Shown here in pieces: positions 33,456-41,713 of a stretch of 64,000 nt of DNA. Made by a program: the position numbers and the translations under genes. Source of the DNA: Desulfatirhabdium butyrativorans DSM 18734 (GTDB taxonomy: Bacteria > Desulfobacterota > Desulfobacteria > Desulfobacterales > Desulfatirhabdiaceae); contig NZ_KE386985.1 of assembly GCF_000429925.1 (NCBI RefSeq), positions 382,129 through 446,128 of the forward strand, in the 5' to 3' direction. Position 1 is the stretch's first letter. The number at the start of each line of letters is the position of its first letter. Below the pieces are notes generated by a model. That model did not search any database, was not told where the DNA came from, and saw only the letters and a list, made by a program, of their open reading frames with translations.

Positions 33456-35141
33456 ATGCAGGAACTGAGCAGGAGTCAGAAGAGCCGGTTTGCCATTCGC
33501 AGCTTCAAAACCATCGCAGATGCGCTGGCGCTGCGGGGAATGTACAAACCCTCCGGCAGGTCGGGGAAGACCCTGGAAAATGCGCTGAGGACCCTCAGCC
33601 CCGAAATTTACGGGACGATGAACGATAGCCGCAGCATCGAGCTCAAAGGGCTGCACTATGTGCTGGACCGGCTTCCGAAAGGTATCGAGACCTGTAACCG
33701 GATCGTTCTGACGGCAAAGGACGAGTTCGATCAGACGGGGTTCGAAAAGATCGTTCCGCTCAAACGGAGGCGGATTTCCTACCGGGTGAGCGCCGAGCAG
33801 ATGTGTTTTGTCATCACGACGGGGTTGAGCGAAGTCTACGATGTGCTCACCCATCTGACCTTTCTGAACATCGAGGCCCACAAGATTTATGCCCAGATGC
33901 GGGATGAATCGGGGGAGATCGGCGTGAACTGGAAGGAGCTCGAAAAAGCGGCGCAGACGATCGATTCCATGCAGGGAAGGGATCTGGATCAGGCGATATG
34001 GAACCTCAGTATCCTGCTTGGCAGAAGTTATCAGGAGACCCGAAGCACCTTCGACGAGCTGGAATCGGAAAGAACGACCCATCACAGCAACAATGGGCTT
34101 TTTCAAATCATCTACGGGCTGGGAAAACGGGTCGAAGCCGAGGAAAGCTCGCGGGACAAGCAGTTGGTCATCTATTTCACGCCTTCGCTTCAGGACATGA
34201 TCGGCAGGCATGCCTACGGTCCGCAATGGGCGGCCCGGATTTGCTCTGTCCTGCGTGTTAACGGTCTGGAGCAGAGGCGCTTGCACATCATCAGCGCCAA
34301 CATGCACAGCATCGTCAATCTGCTCTACGGGTATGCGGCGGTATGCCAGAGCGGGCCCGAAAAGCCGGAGGGGGATTTGTACCGTTTTCTGCTTGGGCTC
34401 AAGGATCGCAGTGATCTGGTGCGGGGCTATGCCCGGGAGCACGGTTTCATCGATTTGCCCGATACGTCGGGGATGCTGATCGATTGCCAGATCATTGACA
34501 TGGAAAAGCTCTCCGACGTGGCGTTTCATCCGGAAATTCATCTTGAAAGGGACAATATCCGGAATCAGGCCCCTGTGCTGATTGTCATGGATTATGCCTT
34601 CGGCACCCAGGCCTATGAGGCAATGGATGAACTGCTGGAGCAACTGTCCGCACAATGCGGTTGCCAGCCGGTCAAGTCCATTTCCATCATGGGAAAAGCC
34701 GGAATTCTTCCAGGCAAGAAAGGCGATATCATGGTGGCGACGGCCCATGTGATGGAGGGTACGCCCCACAATTATCTCGTGCAGAACGAATTGCAGAAGG
34801 AAGATTTCGAGGGGGAAATCGACGTGTTCGTCGGCCCGATGGTGACGGTGCTGGGGACATCGCTCCAGAACCGGGACGTGCTCGAACGCTTTCAGAATTC
34901 GAGCTGGAAGGCCATCGGGCTGGAAATGGAAGGCGGGCACTATCAGCGGGCGATCAGCGGCGCCATCATTCGGGGATACCTGCCCGCGGGCATCCGGCTC
35001 CGTTATGCCTATTATGCCTCGGACAATCCGCTCGTCAGCGGCCAGACCCTCGCATCGGGCAGCATGGGAGACGAAGGAATCAAGCCGACCTATCTCATCA
35101 CCAAAGTGATCGTCGAAAAAATCGGCAGTCAAACGGAGTGA
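33456..35141 (+). CDS. Large conserved protein with nucleoside phosphorylase-like C-terminal region
   Basis: 561 residues, no signal peptide or membrane helix. The first 350 residues are mostly helical and unlike anything I recognise with certainty. The C-terminal third contains VLIVMDYAFGTQAYEAMDELL, SIMGKAGILPGKKGDIMVAT, VGPMVTVLGTSLQNRDVLE and GLEMEGGHYQRAI. This order, ending in an (E/V)MEG motif, resembles AMP nucleosidase and purine nucleoside phosphorylases. It may belong to the DUF6909-type family, but I cannot verify that. ATG 33456 is chosen because GGGAG lies 8-9 bases upstream; longer starts run into repeats. Confidence 0.75.
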   Translation: MQELSRSQKSRFAIRSFKTIADALALRGMYKPSGRSGKTLENALRTLSPEIYGTMNDSRSIELKGLHYVLDRLPKGIETCNRIVLTAKDEFDQTGFEKIVPLKRRRISYRVSAEQMCFVITTGLSEVYDVLTHLTFLNIEAHKIYAQMRDESGEIGVNWKELEKAAQTIDSMQGRDLDQAIWNLSILLGRSYQETRSTFDELESERTTHHSNNGLFQIIYGLGKRVEAEESSRDKQLVIYFTPSLQDMIGRHAYGPQWAARICSVLRVNGLEQRRLHIISANMHSIVNLLYGYAAVCQSGPEKPEGDLYRFLLGLKDRSDLVRGYAREHGFIDLPDTSGMLIDCQIIDMEKLSDVAFHPEIHLERDNIRNQAPVLIVMDYAFGTQAYEAMDELLEQLSAQCGCQPVKSISIMGKAGILPGKKGDIMVATAHVMEGTPHNYLVQNELQKEDFEGEIDVFVGPMVTVLGTSLQNRDVLERFQNSSWKAIGLEMEGGHYQRAISGAIIRGYLPAGIRLRYAYYASDNPLVSGQTLASGSMGDEGIKPTYLITKVIVEKIGSQTE

Positions 35142-35151
35142 CGGGCCAAAC

Positions 35152-35174
35152 CGCCGATTGCCCACCGCCCATTG
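35152..35174 (-). repeat. CAGT-type array, inverted
   Basis: Reverse complement reads GGGCGGTGGGCAATCGG-type units, a weaker copy of the array family. It is followed by TTTTCACGAC, a module that also flanks the arrays at 48081 and 54178. It sits in the 276-base intergenic region before livK together with the 31-base repeat at 35250. Confidence 0.5.
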
Positions 35175-35249
35175 TTTTCACGACAAATCTTCATGGCGAA
35201 GGGCGCCACTTGTCGATGAAAATGCCAAAAGAGACGGTGCCCCTACAAA

Positions 35250-35280
35250 ATCCAACCGTTCCCATCCACCCCTTTTCCCT
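35250..35280 (-). repeat. 31-base dispersed repeat (copy 2, inverted)
   Basis: Exact reverse complement of 23264-23294, located about 138 bases upstream of livK. Confidence 0.8.
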
Positions 35281-35417
35281 ATTCCCTCTTCCCTTTTTCC
35301 TGCATTCAGATTTTTCACGATAAATATCGGTTGAATTCTCATCCTGTCTCTGTTAATGAACACAAGATATGCAGGGTGGATGGGACAATAAATCAACAGG
35401 TTAAAAAGGAGGAGACG

Positions 35418-36587
35418 ATGAAGAAAGCAATCCTTTCGGCAGGGGTGTGCCTGGCGGTTCTCACGATGCTTGTGCCGGGCGTTTGGGCCAAGGATGTGAT
35501 CAAGATCGGGTTCAACATCCCCTTGACCGGAGACATTCCCAAGGTCGGGGAAGGCTCCAAGTATGCGGCGGAAATGGTCAGGGAACAGGTGAACGGTCAG
35601 GGCGGTCTCAAAGTCGGAAACAAAACCTATCAGCTCGATTTCATCTATGAAGACAACGAATCCAAGGCGGAGTCGGCCACTGCGGCAGCCATCAAGCTGA
35701 TCACCCAGGATATGGTTCTGGGTATCATCGGCCCGCAGTCCAGCAAACAGGCCGTTCCTGCAGGTGAAATCAACAATACCTACAAGACCCCGATGATCTC
35801 CCCCTGGTCGACAAACCCCAAAACCACCAAAGATCGTCCCTATGTGTTTCGCGGTTGCTTTCTGGATCCTTTCCAGGGGCCTGTTGCGGCCAATTTCGTG
35901 ACCGAAGAATTCAAAGCCAAAAAAGCAGCCGTTCTCTTCGATATCGCAAGCGACTATCCGAAGGGCCTTGCGGAGTATTTCAAACAGTCCTTCGAAAAGA
36001 TTCATGGGCCGGGCTCTGTCGTGGCCTATGAAACCTTCACCACAAAGGACAGGGATTTCAGCGCTCAGTTGACCAAAATCGTCAAGTCCGGCGCAGATGT
36101 GCTGTTTACGCCCCAGTACTATGACGAAGTCCCCCTGATCGTCAAGCAGGCGCATGAACTGGGTTGGAAAAAACCGATCATGGGAAGCGATTCCTGGGGA
36201 TCGGCCGAGCTGATGAAACTTTGCGGCGACGACTGCAAAGGGCTTTTCTTCAGTACCCATTATGCGGCAGCAGGTGCCAAGGGAGCGACCAAGGAGTTCA
36301 TCGAAAAATACAACAAAAAATATGGGTATATCCCGGATGATGTCGCCGCCCTGACGTGGGATTCGACCTGGCTGATGCTCAAGGCCATCCAGAATACCAA
36401 CGGTCTTACCGGGAACATCGACAAGGACCGGGATGCGCTGAAGGATCAACTGGCAAAGATCAAGGATTTCGATGGCATCACCGGAAAAATGACGTTCACG
36501 CCTGAAGGTGATCCGATCAAATGCGCCGTTGTCGTCAAGATCGACGATAAAGGCGAGTTCTCTTTTTATAAATCCGTTTGCCCATAA
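35418..36587 (+). CDS. livK: Branched-chain amino-acid-type ABC transporter substrate-binding protein
   Basis: Periplasmic type I binding protein of 389 residues with a signal peptide (MKKAILSAGVCLAVLTMLVPGVWA, cleavage near 24). The mature part begins VIKIGFNIPLTGDIPKVGEG, the usual Leu/Ile/Val-binding motif, and continues with GIIGPQSSKQAVPAGEI and AAGAKGATKEFIEKY. AAGGAGGAG precedes ATG 35418 by about 5 bases. The ligand is not certain: the family also binds amides, urea or aromatic acids. It is followed by a strong terminator, so its transcript can end before the permease genes, giving excess binding protein, a common arrangement. Confidence 0.9.
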   Translation: MKKAILSAGVCLAVLTMLVPGVWAKDVIKIGFNIPLTGDIPKVGEGSKYAAEMVREQVNGQGGLKVGNKTYQLDFIYEDNESKAESATAAAIKLITQDMVLGIIGPQSSKQAVPAGEINNTYKTPMISPWSTNPKTTKDRPYVFRGCFLDPFQGPVAANFVTEEFKAKKAAVLFDIASDYPKGLAEYFKQSFEKIHGPGSVVAYETFTTKDRDFSAQLTKIVKSGADVLFTPQYYDEVPLIVKQAHELGWKKPIMGSDSWGSAELMKLCGDDCKGLFFSTHYAAAGAKGATKEFIEKYNKKYGYIPDDVAALTWDSTWLMLKAIQNTNGLTGNIDKDRDALKDQLAKIKDFDGITGKMTFTPEGDPIKCAVVVKIDDKGEFSFYKSVCP

Positions 36588-36619
36588 ACAACAGCGCATT
36601 GCCCCATTTCCACCAAGCC

Positions 36620-36661
36620 GTGCAAAGGCATGCCAAACCGGATGCCTTTGCACATTTTTTT
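36620..36661 (+). terminator. Rho-independent terminator after livK
   Basis: Perfect 12-bp stem GTGCAAAGGCAT (36620-36631) with ATGCCTTTGCAC (36642-36653), 10-base loop, then ATTTTTTTG. It lies 33 bases after the livK stop. Confidence 0.92.
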
Positions 36662-36759
36662 GCCATTCCGGTTTTGTTCCCGTACCAGAACATTGCTGGC
36701 AGTTTGAAAGAAATCAGAGTACCTCATCCAATGAGGCTCGGTTAAGACCAATGCCCTAC

Positions 36760-36798
36760 GCCTCTCTCTCCGCCACGTTGTTGGGGGAGAGAGAGGCG
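36760..36798. repeat. Inverted repeat without T-tract
   Basis: 13-bp perfect stem CGCCTCTCTCTCC (36760-36772) with GGAGAGAGAGGCG (36786-36798) and a 13-base loop. No run of T follows, so it is not an intrinsic terminator; it may be an RNA hairpin or a small mobile palindrome. It lies in the 466-base non-coding stretch 36588-37053, which also holds the livK terminator and repeat copy B. Confidence 0.7.
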
Positions 36799-36897
36799 AT
36801 ATCCGCGGGAATGCCAGGTTGTTTGAATTTTTGACTTTTTGCGAAGTCATCCAATATGTTGGCGCAGCCGCGGGCGGCTGTCCTGTGTTCCGCAGGA

Positions 36898-36974
36898 TTT
36901 CACGCTGTATCGCAAAATTGCCTGCCCGCAGGCGGCGCGCTGCTCCGAATAGGGGTTTCCCGTTCAGACACTAT
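36898..36974. repeat. MITE-like element (copy B)
   Basis: 77 bases about 87% identical to 7803-7879 (core TTTCACGCTGTATCGCAAAA, then TTGCCTGCC-CAGGCGGCGCG, TGCTCC-AATAG and CAG-CACTA at the right end). Located 79 bases upstream of the first gene of the toxin-antitoxin pair. The strongly paired GCAGCCGCGGGCGGCTG just upstream (about 36863-36879) may belong to the element. Confidence 0.8.
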
Positions 36975-37053
36975 GTAAAATCGATTGAGTCATTTTCAAG
37001 CCATATTGAATAACGGTTTGATTTGGATGCGATCTGATTGATGAGGAAACAGA

Positions 37054-37356
37054 ATGAATTTACATGATACTCTGGCTGATATTCATGCCCTCGAAACGGA
37101 ACTTTTAAATTTTGAACGAAAATACGGTATTCGCTCTGAAACCCTATATGCAGCATATATCGGGGGGGAAGAACCGGAAGATGATACTTGGGTGCTCGAC
37201 TTCGGCGAATGGGCAAGCATCTACCGGACATGGCTTGCCCGGCAGGCAGAATACCGGAATGAGGTTCAGCGTATCCGCCAATCATCATCAGGTTTAAAAG
37301 GACTCATAAAGGTGTCTTATGCAGGGAAATCCACTTCGCTCACCGGAAGATTATGA
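37054..37356 (+). CDS. Small acidic protein, putative antitoxin partner of the TumE-like gene
   Basis: 100 residues; N-terminal helix ALETELLNFERKYGIRSET and central DTWVLDFGEWASIYRTWLARQ. I recognise this kind of protein as the usual upstream neighbour of TumE/DUF6516-like genes, and the C-terminus overlaps the next gene by 38 bases, typical of a coupled pair. Its role as antitoxin is an inference from size, order and overlap. The DNA is visibly AT-richer than the liv genes on both sides, suggesting acquisition. AGGAAAC precedes the ATG. Confidence 0.7.
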   Translation: MNLHDTLADIHALETELLNFERKYGIRSETLYAAYIGGEEPEDDTWVLDFGEWASIYRTWLARQAEYRNEVQRIRQSSSGLKGLIKVSYAGKSTSLTGRL

Positions 37357-37753
37357 GCTGTTTCTGTACACGATTGCTGAAGTGTTCCCTGCTGTACGTC
37401 GTTCGACTGTAACTTTCGTCCGGGTGGGGGCAACACTTGCAAGAGTGGCAGGTGAGTTGTATCTTGACGGTTCAGTCCGAATTGTCGTGAGGGAACGACT
37501 TTTGTATAATCGTCTGCCGCTTACGATAGATTGGTACGGGTATGAAGTATGGAAAGATGAAGAAAAGATGTACTGGTATGATTCTCAGCCGCATCCGAAT
37601 GACCCTGTTCTGAAAAGTTCATACCCTCATCATAAACACATTCCACCCGATATTAAACATAACCGAATTCCCGCACCGGAAATGAGTTTTGATCATCCGA
37701 ATATTCCTTTACTTATTGAAAATGCAGGAAAATGTGCAAAGCAAAGCACCTAA
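37319..37753 (+). CDS. TumE-like toxin (DUF6516 family)
   Basis: 144 residues. The central beta-rich part (YLDGSVRIVVRERLLYNRLPLTIDWYGYEVW, first portion) and the motif YDSQPHPNDP followed by YPHHKHIPPDI match the TumE/DUF6516 pattern, with the conserved HHKH histidines that may form the active site. C-terminus SFDHPNIPLLIENAGK is also typical. It probably acts as the toxin of a type II system with the preceding gene, with which it overlaps. Placed between livK and livH, it interrupts the liv locus. Biochemical activity is not established from sequence. Confidence 0.75.
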   Translation: MQGNPLRSPEDYELFLYTIAEVFPAVRRSTVTFVRVGATLARVAGELYLDGSVRIVVRERLLYNRLPLTIDWYGYEVWKDEEKMYWYDSQPHPNDPVLKSSYPHHKHIPPDIKHNRIPAPEMSFDHPNIPLLIENAGKCAKQST

Positions 37754-37763
37754 CCATGCGTTC

Positions 37764-37810
37764 CAGCGGGTTGGGGGGTCTCAGCTATGCTCAGATCCCC
37801 CAACCCGCTG
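37764..37810 (+). terminator. Strong hairpin downstream of the toxin gene
   Basis: Perfect 14-bp stem CAGCGGGTTGGGGG (37764-37777) with CCCCCAACCCGCTG (37797-37810); the 19-base interior (GTCTCAGCTATGCTCAGAT) can pair further. It starts 11 bases after the toxin stop. No T-run follows directly, so it may be a Rho-independent-like terminator of reduced efficiency, an mRNA-stabilising hairpin or an insertion end. Confidence 0.6.
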
Positions 37811-37958
37811 AGCTTATCGATGTATTGCGTTTTTCAGCCAGGAATCGGAACAATAACCGCTTCAGGGCCCGGCTTCCGAAAGCCGGTTTTAAACAAACCG
37901 TTCCAGCTTGAAGAGGCATTGTCGCTTCGATCATCCGGATCATCGAGGAGTACAGCTT

Positions 37959-38891
37959 GTGGATATTCAAACGTTTTTCCAGAATGTGACCAACGCCATG
38001 CAATGGGGCAGTTTCTATGCCCTGATTGCGCTGGGCTATTCGCTGGTGTACGGGGTGTTGCTGCTCATCAATTTTGCGCACGGCGACATTTTCATGGTGG
38101 GCGCCTACATCGGTTTTTTCATCGCAGCCCTGCTGCTTGGCCAATATGGGATCAAGCTGCCTTTTGCCCTGCCATCCGAATGGATTTTCGTGCTGACGCT
38201 GATCCTGACGATGATCCTGACCGCAGGCGTTGGCGTCGCACTGGAGCGGATCGCCTACCGGCCGCTGCGCAGGAGGGGGGCAGGACGTCTCTATATCGTC
38301 ATTACCGCCCTGATGGCCGGCCTGATTCTGGAAAACGGCAATCTGGCACTGCTGGGGGCCAGTCGCCGGGCCTTTCCGGACCTGCTGCAGAAAACCATTT
38401 ACTCCGTTGGCGGCATCTCCTTCACCAATATCAAAGTCATCGTGATCGTAGCGGCGCTGCTCGTTTTTCTGCTTCTGGAAACCATCGTCCGGAAAACCAA
38501 GCTCGGCATGGCCATGCGGGCCATTTCCTATGACCGGATGGCTGTTCCGCTGATGGGTATCCCCATCGATACCGTCATCGTGTTCACCTTCATTCTCGGC
38601 TCATCCATGGCGGCGCTTGCCGGCGTGCTCTTCGTTTCGGCCTATCCGGTGCTCGAACCGTATATGGGGGCCATGATCGGGTGGAAAGCCTTTATCGCGG
38701 CCGTCGTCGGCGGGATCGGCGAAATCCGTGGGGCGTTTATCGGGGGGTTCATGCTCGGATTCATTGAAATATTCGTCGCCGCAGTTTTTCCGTCCACGTT
38801 TCGGGACCTGATTGCATTCGCCATTCTGCTGGCCTTCCTCAGTGTGAAGCCGACGGGGATTTTTGGTGTGGCAAGGGCCCAGAAGATTTGA
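37959..38891 (+). CDS. livH: Branched-chain amino-acid-type ABC transporter permease
   Basis: Polytopic inner-membrane permease of 310 residues. MQWGSFYALIALGYSLVYGVLLLINFAHGDIFMVGAY is the LivH N-terminal signature (first part), and GMAMRAISYDRMAVPLMGI followed by VGGIGEIRGAFIGGFMLGF is the cytoplasmic coupling region. GTG 37959 is selected because GAGGAG lies 8 bases before it and the LivH family starts close to this residue; the ATG at 37908 would add a non-homologous tail. It is followed after 10 bases by livM. Confidence 0.93.
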   Translation: MDIQTFFQNVTNAMQWGSFYALIALGYSLVYGVLLLINFAHGDIFMVGAYIGFFIAALLLGQYGIKLPFALPSEWIFVLTLILTMILTAGVGVALERIAYRPLRRRGAGRLYIVITALMAGLILENGNLALLGASRRAFPDLLQKTIYSVGGISFTNIKVIVIVAALLVFLLLETIVRKTKLGMAMRAISYDRMAVPLMGIPIDTVIVFTFILGSSMAALAGVLFVSAYPVLEPYMGAMIGWKAFIAAVVGGIGEIRGAFIGGFMLGFIEIFVAAVFPSTFRDLIAFAILLAFLSVKPTGIFGVARAQKI

Positions 38892-38901
38892 GGAAGTTCC
38901 A

Positions 38902-39921
38902 ATGCGTCAACACCTGACACTCGTTTTGTATGGGATTTTGTGCCTGGTGATCCTCTTTCTGGTTCAGGGAGACTGGATCAATGCCTATTTGCAGCTTGTC
39001 ATCATGTATGTGGGCATCAACGTCATTCTCGGCACATCGCTGAACCTCATCAACGGCTATATGGGAGAATTCTCCTGTGGTCATGCCGGATTCATGGCTG
39101 TCGGGGCCTATGTTTCCTCGATCCTGAACATGTGGTGGTTTACGGACGGCAACCTTTTCGGCAATGCCCTCTTCGGCCCGAAAGCCTCCCTGTTCCTGTT
39201 TCCCGTGACGCTGCTGATCGCAGGCGCCGTCGCGGCGGTCGTCGGTCTTCTGGTGGCCATTCCAAGCTTCAAGACCCGGGGGGATTACCTGGCCATCATC
39301 ACGCTCGCCGTCAACTACATCGTCAAAAGCGCGATCGAGAACATCCAGGCAATCGGCGGGGCCAGAGGCTTCATGGGCATGCGCAAGGTGGTCAATGCCA
39401 TGACCGAAACGGTGCCCCTGCCCTGGCTCATGATCTGGATCCTCGTGTTTACCGGGCTGACGGTCGCCACCCTGCACCGCTTCGTATCCTCCAATTACGG
39501 AAAAGGAATCGTTGCAATCCGGGAAGATGAAATTGCGGCGGAAATCATGGGCGTCAACACCCAGAGAATGAAGCTCATCGCCTTCATGCTCTCGAGCGGG
39601 CTTGCCGGCATTGCAGGCGGCCTGTTCGCACATGTTCTCGGCTACATCAATCCGGGCTCGTTTACGATCATGAAATCGACTGAAATCATGGTCATCGTCT
39701 ATCTCGGCGGAATGGGATCGCTCAGCGGATCGGTGATGGCAGCCGTCCTGTTTACCATCCTGCTCGAACTGATGCGGCCGCTTCAGGTGCTCAAGTGGGT
39801 GCTGATTCCGCTCATGCTCATCATTCTGATGCTGTTCCGGCCAGAGGGCATCATGGGCAATCGGGAGATTCTGGATGTTTTCCCCAGGCTGCGCCGGTTC
39901 TTTCCGGCCCGGGAGGCGTGA
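38902..39921 (+). CDS. livM: Branched-chain amino-acid-type ABC transporter permease
   Basis: Second permease, 339 residues. LGTSLNLINGYMGEFSCGHAGFMAVGAY and FKTRGDYLAIITLAVNYIV are LivM signatures (first portions), with REDEIAAEIMGVNTQRMKL as the coupling loop. GAGGAAG precedes ATG 38902. Forms the membrane channel with LivH. Ends 1 base before livG. Confidence 0.93.
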   Translation: MRQHLTLVLYGILCLVILFLVQGDWINAYLQLVIMYVGINVILGTSLNLINGYMGEFSCGHAGFMAVGAYVSSILNMWWFTDGNLFGNALFGPKASLFLFPVTLLIAGAVAAVVGLLVAIPSFKTRGDYLAIITLAVNYIVKSAIENIQAIGGARGFMGMRKVVNAMTETVPLPWLMIWILVFTGLTVATLHRFVSSNYGKGIVAIREDEIAAEIMGVNTQRMKLIAFMLSSGLAGIAGGLFAHVLGYINPGSFTIMKSTEIMVIVYLGGMGSLSGSVMAAVLFTILLELMRPLQVLKWVLIPLMLIILMLFRPEGIMGNREILDVFPRLRRFFPAREA

Positions 39922-39922
39922 G

Positions 39923-40702
39923 ATGCCGATTCTTGAAATGAACAACGTGCAGCGCGCCTTCGGGGGGCTTCTTGCGGTTCAGGATGTTTCCATCACGATG
40001 GAGCCCGGAGAAATCCGGGGTCTGATCGGCCCCAACGGCGCCGGAAAGACGACCATTTTCAACCTGGTATCCGGCTTTTACCGGCCGACCCAGGGAGATG
40101 TGCGCTTCGATGGACGATCCATCGTGGGGTTGCGGCCCCATCAGGTTACGGCACTGGGGCTGGCGCGCACCTTTCAGAACATCCGCATGTGGAATTCGAT
40201 GAGCGTCCTGGAAAACCTCAGCATTTCCCAGCACAATGCCATCGGATACGGATTGATGGATCTGATGGCCGCCAATGTGCGGTATCGGGAAGCGGAAAAA
40301 CGGATTCGCGCCCATGCCATGGAAATTCTCGATGTGCTGGGCCTGGTGGCGTATGCGAATGAGTATCCGAGAAACCTGCCATACGGCCTGCAGCGCCGGG
40401 TGGAAATCGGCAGGGCGCTGACGATCCGGCCCAAACTGCTGCTCCTGGACGAGCCGGCCGCAGGCATGAACCCGTCCGATATCGATTCCCTCATCGAATT
40501 GATCGGCTGGATCCGCACCCGGTTCCAGTTGACGATCTGGCTGATCGAACATCAGATGCGGGTGGTGATGTCGGTTTGCGAGCGGCTCAATGTGCTCGAT
40601 TTCGGGCAGATCATCGCAGAGGGCACACCGGATGAAATCCGGAAGAATCCGAGGGTCATCCAGGCCTATCTCGGGCAGGAAGGGGTGACGGCCAATGCTT
40701 GA
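39923..40702 (+). CDS. livG: Branched-chain amino-acid-type ABC transporter ATP-binding protein LivG
   Basis: ATPase subunit of 259 residues. Walker A GPNGAGKTTIFN, Walker B LLLLDEPAAGMNP and the switch His in LIEHQMRVVM are present. The ABC signature is replaced by LPYGLQRRVEIGRAL, the usual LivG variant of LSGGQ. Coupled to LivH/LivM; overlaps livF by 8 bases. ATG 39923 follows GGGAGG at about 9 bases. Confidence 0.94.
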   Translation: MPILEMNNVQRAFGGLLAVQDVSITMEPGEIRGLIGPNGAGKTTIFNLVSGFYRPTQGDVRFDGRSIVGLRPHQVTALGLARTFQNIRMWNSMSVLENLSISQHNAIGYGLMDLMAANVRYREAEKRIRAHAMEILDVLGLVAYANEYPRNLPYGLQRRVEIGRALTIRPKLLLLDEPAAGMNPSDIDSLIELIGWIRTRFQLTIWLIEHQMRVVMSVCERLNVLDFGQIIAEGTPDEIRKNPRVIQAYLGQEGVTANA

Positions 40703-41414
40703 AATCGAAGATTTGCATGTCCAGTACGGATCGATCGAAGCCCTGCACGGCATCAGCCTGAAGGTGGAAAAAGGGGAGATGGTCGCCTTGCTCGGCGCCA
40801 ACGGGGCCGGGAAGTCCACGACACTGATGAGCATCATGCGGCTGCCGCCGCCGGAGGCGCCCCGCGTGACGCAGGGGCGGATCGTCTACAAGGGCGTCGA
40901 TCTGTTGCCAATTGCGGCCCATCAGGTGGTGGCGGAACACAAGATTGCACTCGTTCCGGAGGGCAGGCGGGTATTCGGCAACATGACGGTGCTGGAAAAC
41001 CTGGAGCTGGCCACGTATGCGAGAAAGGACCGGGCTCAGGTGCAGAAGGACTACGAGCGGGTGTTTTCACTTTTCCCGAGAATGGCGGATCGGAAACACC
41101 AGCGGGTCGATACCCTGAGCGGCGGAGAGCAGCAGATGCTCGCTACCGGAAGGGCCTTCATGAGCGGAGCGGACTTCATCCTGCTCGATGAGCCGTCGAT
41201 GGGGCTTGCCCCGCTTCTGATGCAGGAGCTCTTCAAGGTGCTGCAGGACTTGAACCGTTCCGGAACGACGATTTTTGTGGTGGAGCAAAATGCCCACATT
41301 GCGCTCTCTTATGCCCATCGGGCCTATCTGATGGAGGCGGGGCGCATCGTCATGGAAGGCAAGGCCGCAGCGCTCGCCGAGAATCCGGAAATCCAGAAAG
41401 CCTATCTGGGATAA
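40695..41414 (+). CDS. livF: Branched-chain amino-acid-type ABC transporter ATP-binding protein LivF
   Basis: Second ATPase, 239 residues. Walker A GANGAGKSTTLMS, signature LSGGEQQMLATGRAFM, Walker B FILLDEPSMGLAP and switch VVEQNAHIAL are intact. With LivG it forms the nucleotide-binding pair. The C-terminal IQKAYLG is typical of the family. Last gene of the liv cluster; a weak hairpin lies just downstream. Confidence 0.94.
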   Translation: MLEIEDLHVQYGSIEALHGISLKVEKGEMVALLGANGAGKSTTLMSIMRLPPPEAPRVTQGRIVYKGVDLLPIAAHQVVAEHKIALVPEGRRVFGNMTVLENLELATYARKDRAQVQKDYERVFSLFPRMADRKHQRVDTLSGGEQQMLATGRAFMSGADFILLDEPSMGLAPLLMQELFKVLQDLNRSGTTIFVVEQNAHIALSYAHRAYLMEAGRIVMEGKAAALAENPEIQKAYLG

Positions 41415-41418
41415 GCCT

Positions 41419-41460
41419 GCATCGATCCATGAGGTGGTTCAGCCTGGTTTCCATCGATGC
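41419..41460 (+). terminator. Weak candidate terminator after livF
   Basis: 8-bp stem GCATCGAT (41419-41426) with ATCGATGC (41453-41460), a large 26-base loop, followed by TTTCTG and, further on, GGTTTTT. Only suggestive. Confidence 0.3.
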
Positions 41461-41500
41461 TTTCTGAAAGGTTTTTATGAAAATCCCATGAAATCAGGAG

Positions 41501-41713
41501 ATGAACGATTGTATGAGAGACGAAATACTTCTTTCCATTAAGCCGGAAATGCTCATCGAGGCAGTGAAAGCGATGAAAAAGAAGGATCGGGATGCGTTCC
41601 TGGAAGACTTGCTGGCCGCAACGTCACCGGAATTTTTGGAAAGCATTCAGGAAGCCAGGGCGGATTATCGCGCCGGCCGGGTATGTTCGCATGGCGATCT
41701 CTTCGGAAAATGA
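41501..41713 (+). CDS. Putative antitoxin of a RelBE-type pair
   Basis: 70 residues, small and charged: MLIEAVKAMKKKDRDAFLEDLLAA followed by SPEFLESIQEARADYRAGRVCSHGDLFGK (first portions). The C-terminal part RADYRAGRVCSHGDLF resembles antitoxins that bind RelE proteins through an extended tail. ATG 41501 or the one at 41513 could be the start. The stop overlaps the downstream toxin ATG (ATGA), the classic arrangement of type II systems. Confidence 0.75.
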   Translation: MNDCMRDEILLSIKPEMLIEAVKAMKKKDRDAFLEDLLAATSPEFLESIQEARADYRAGRVCSHGDLFGK

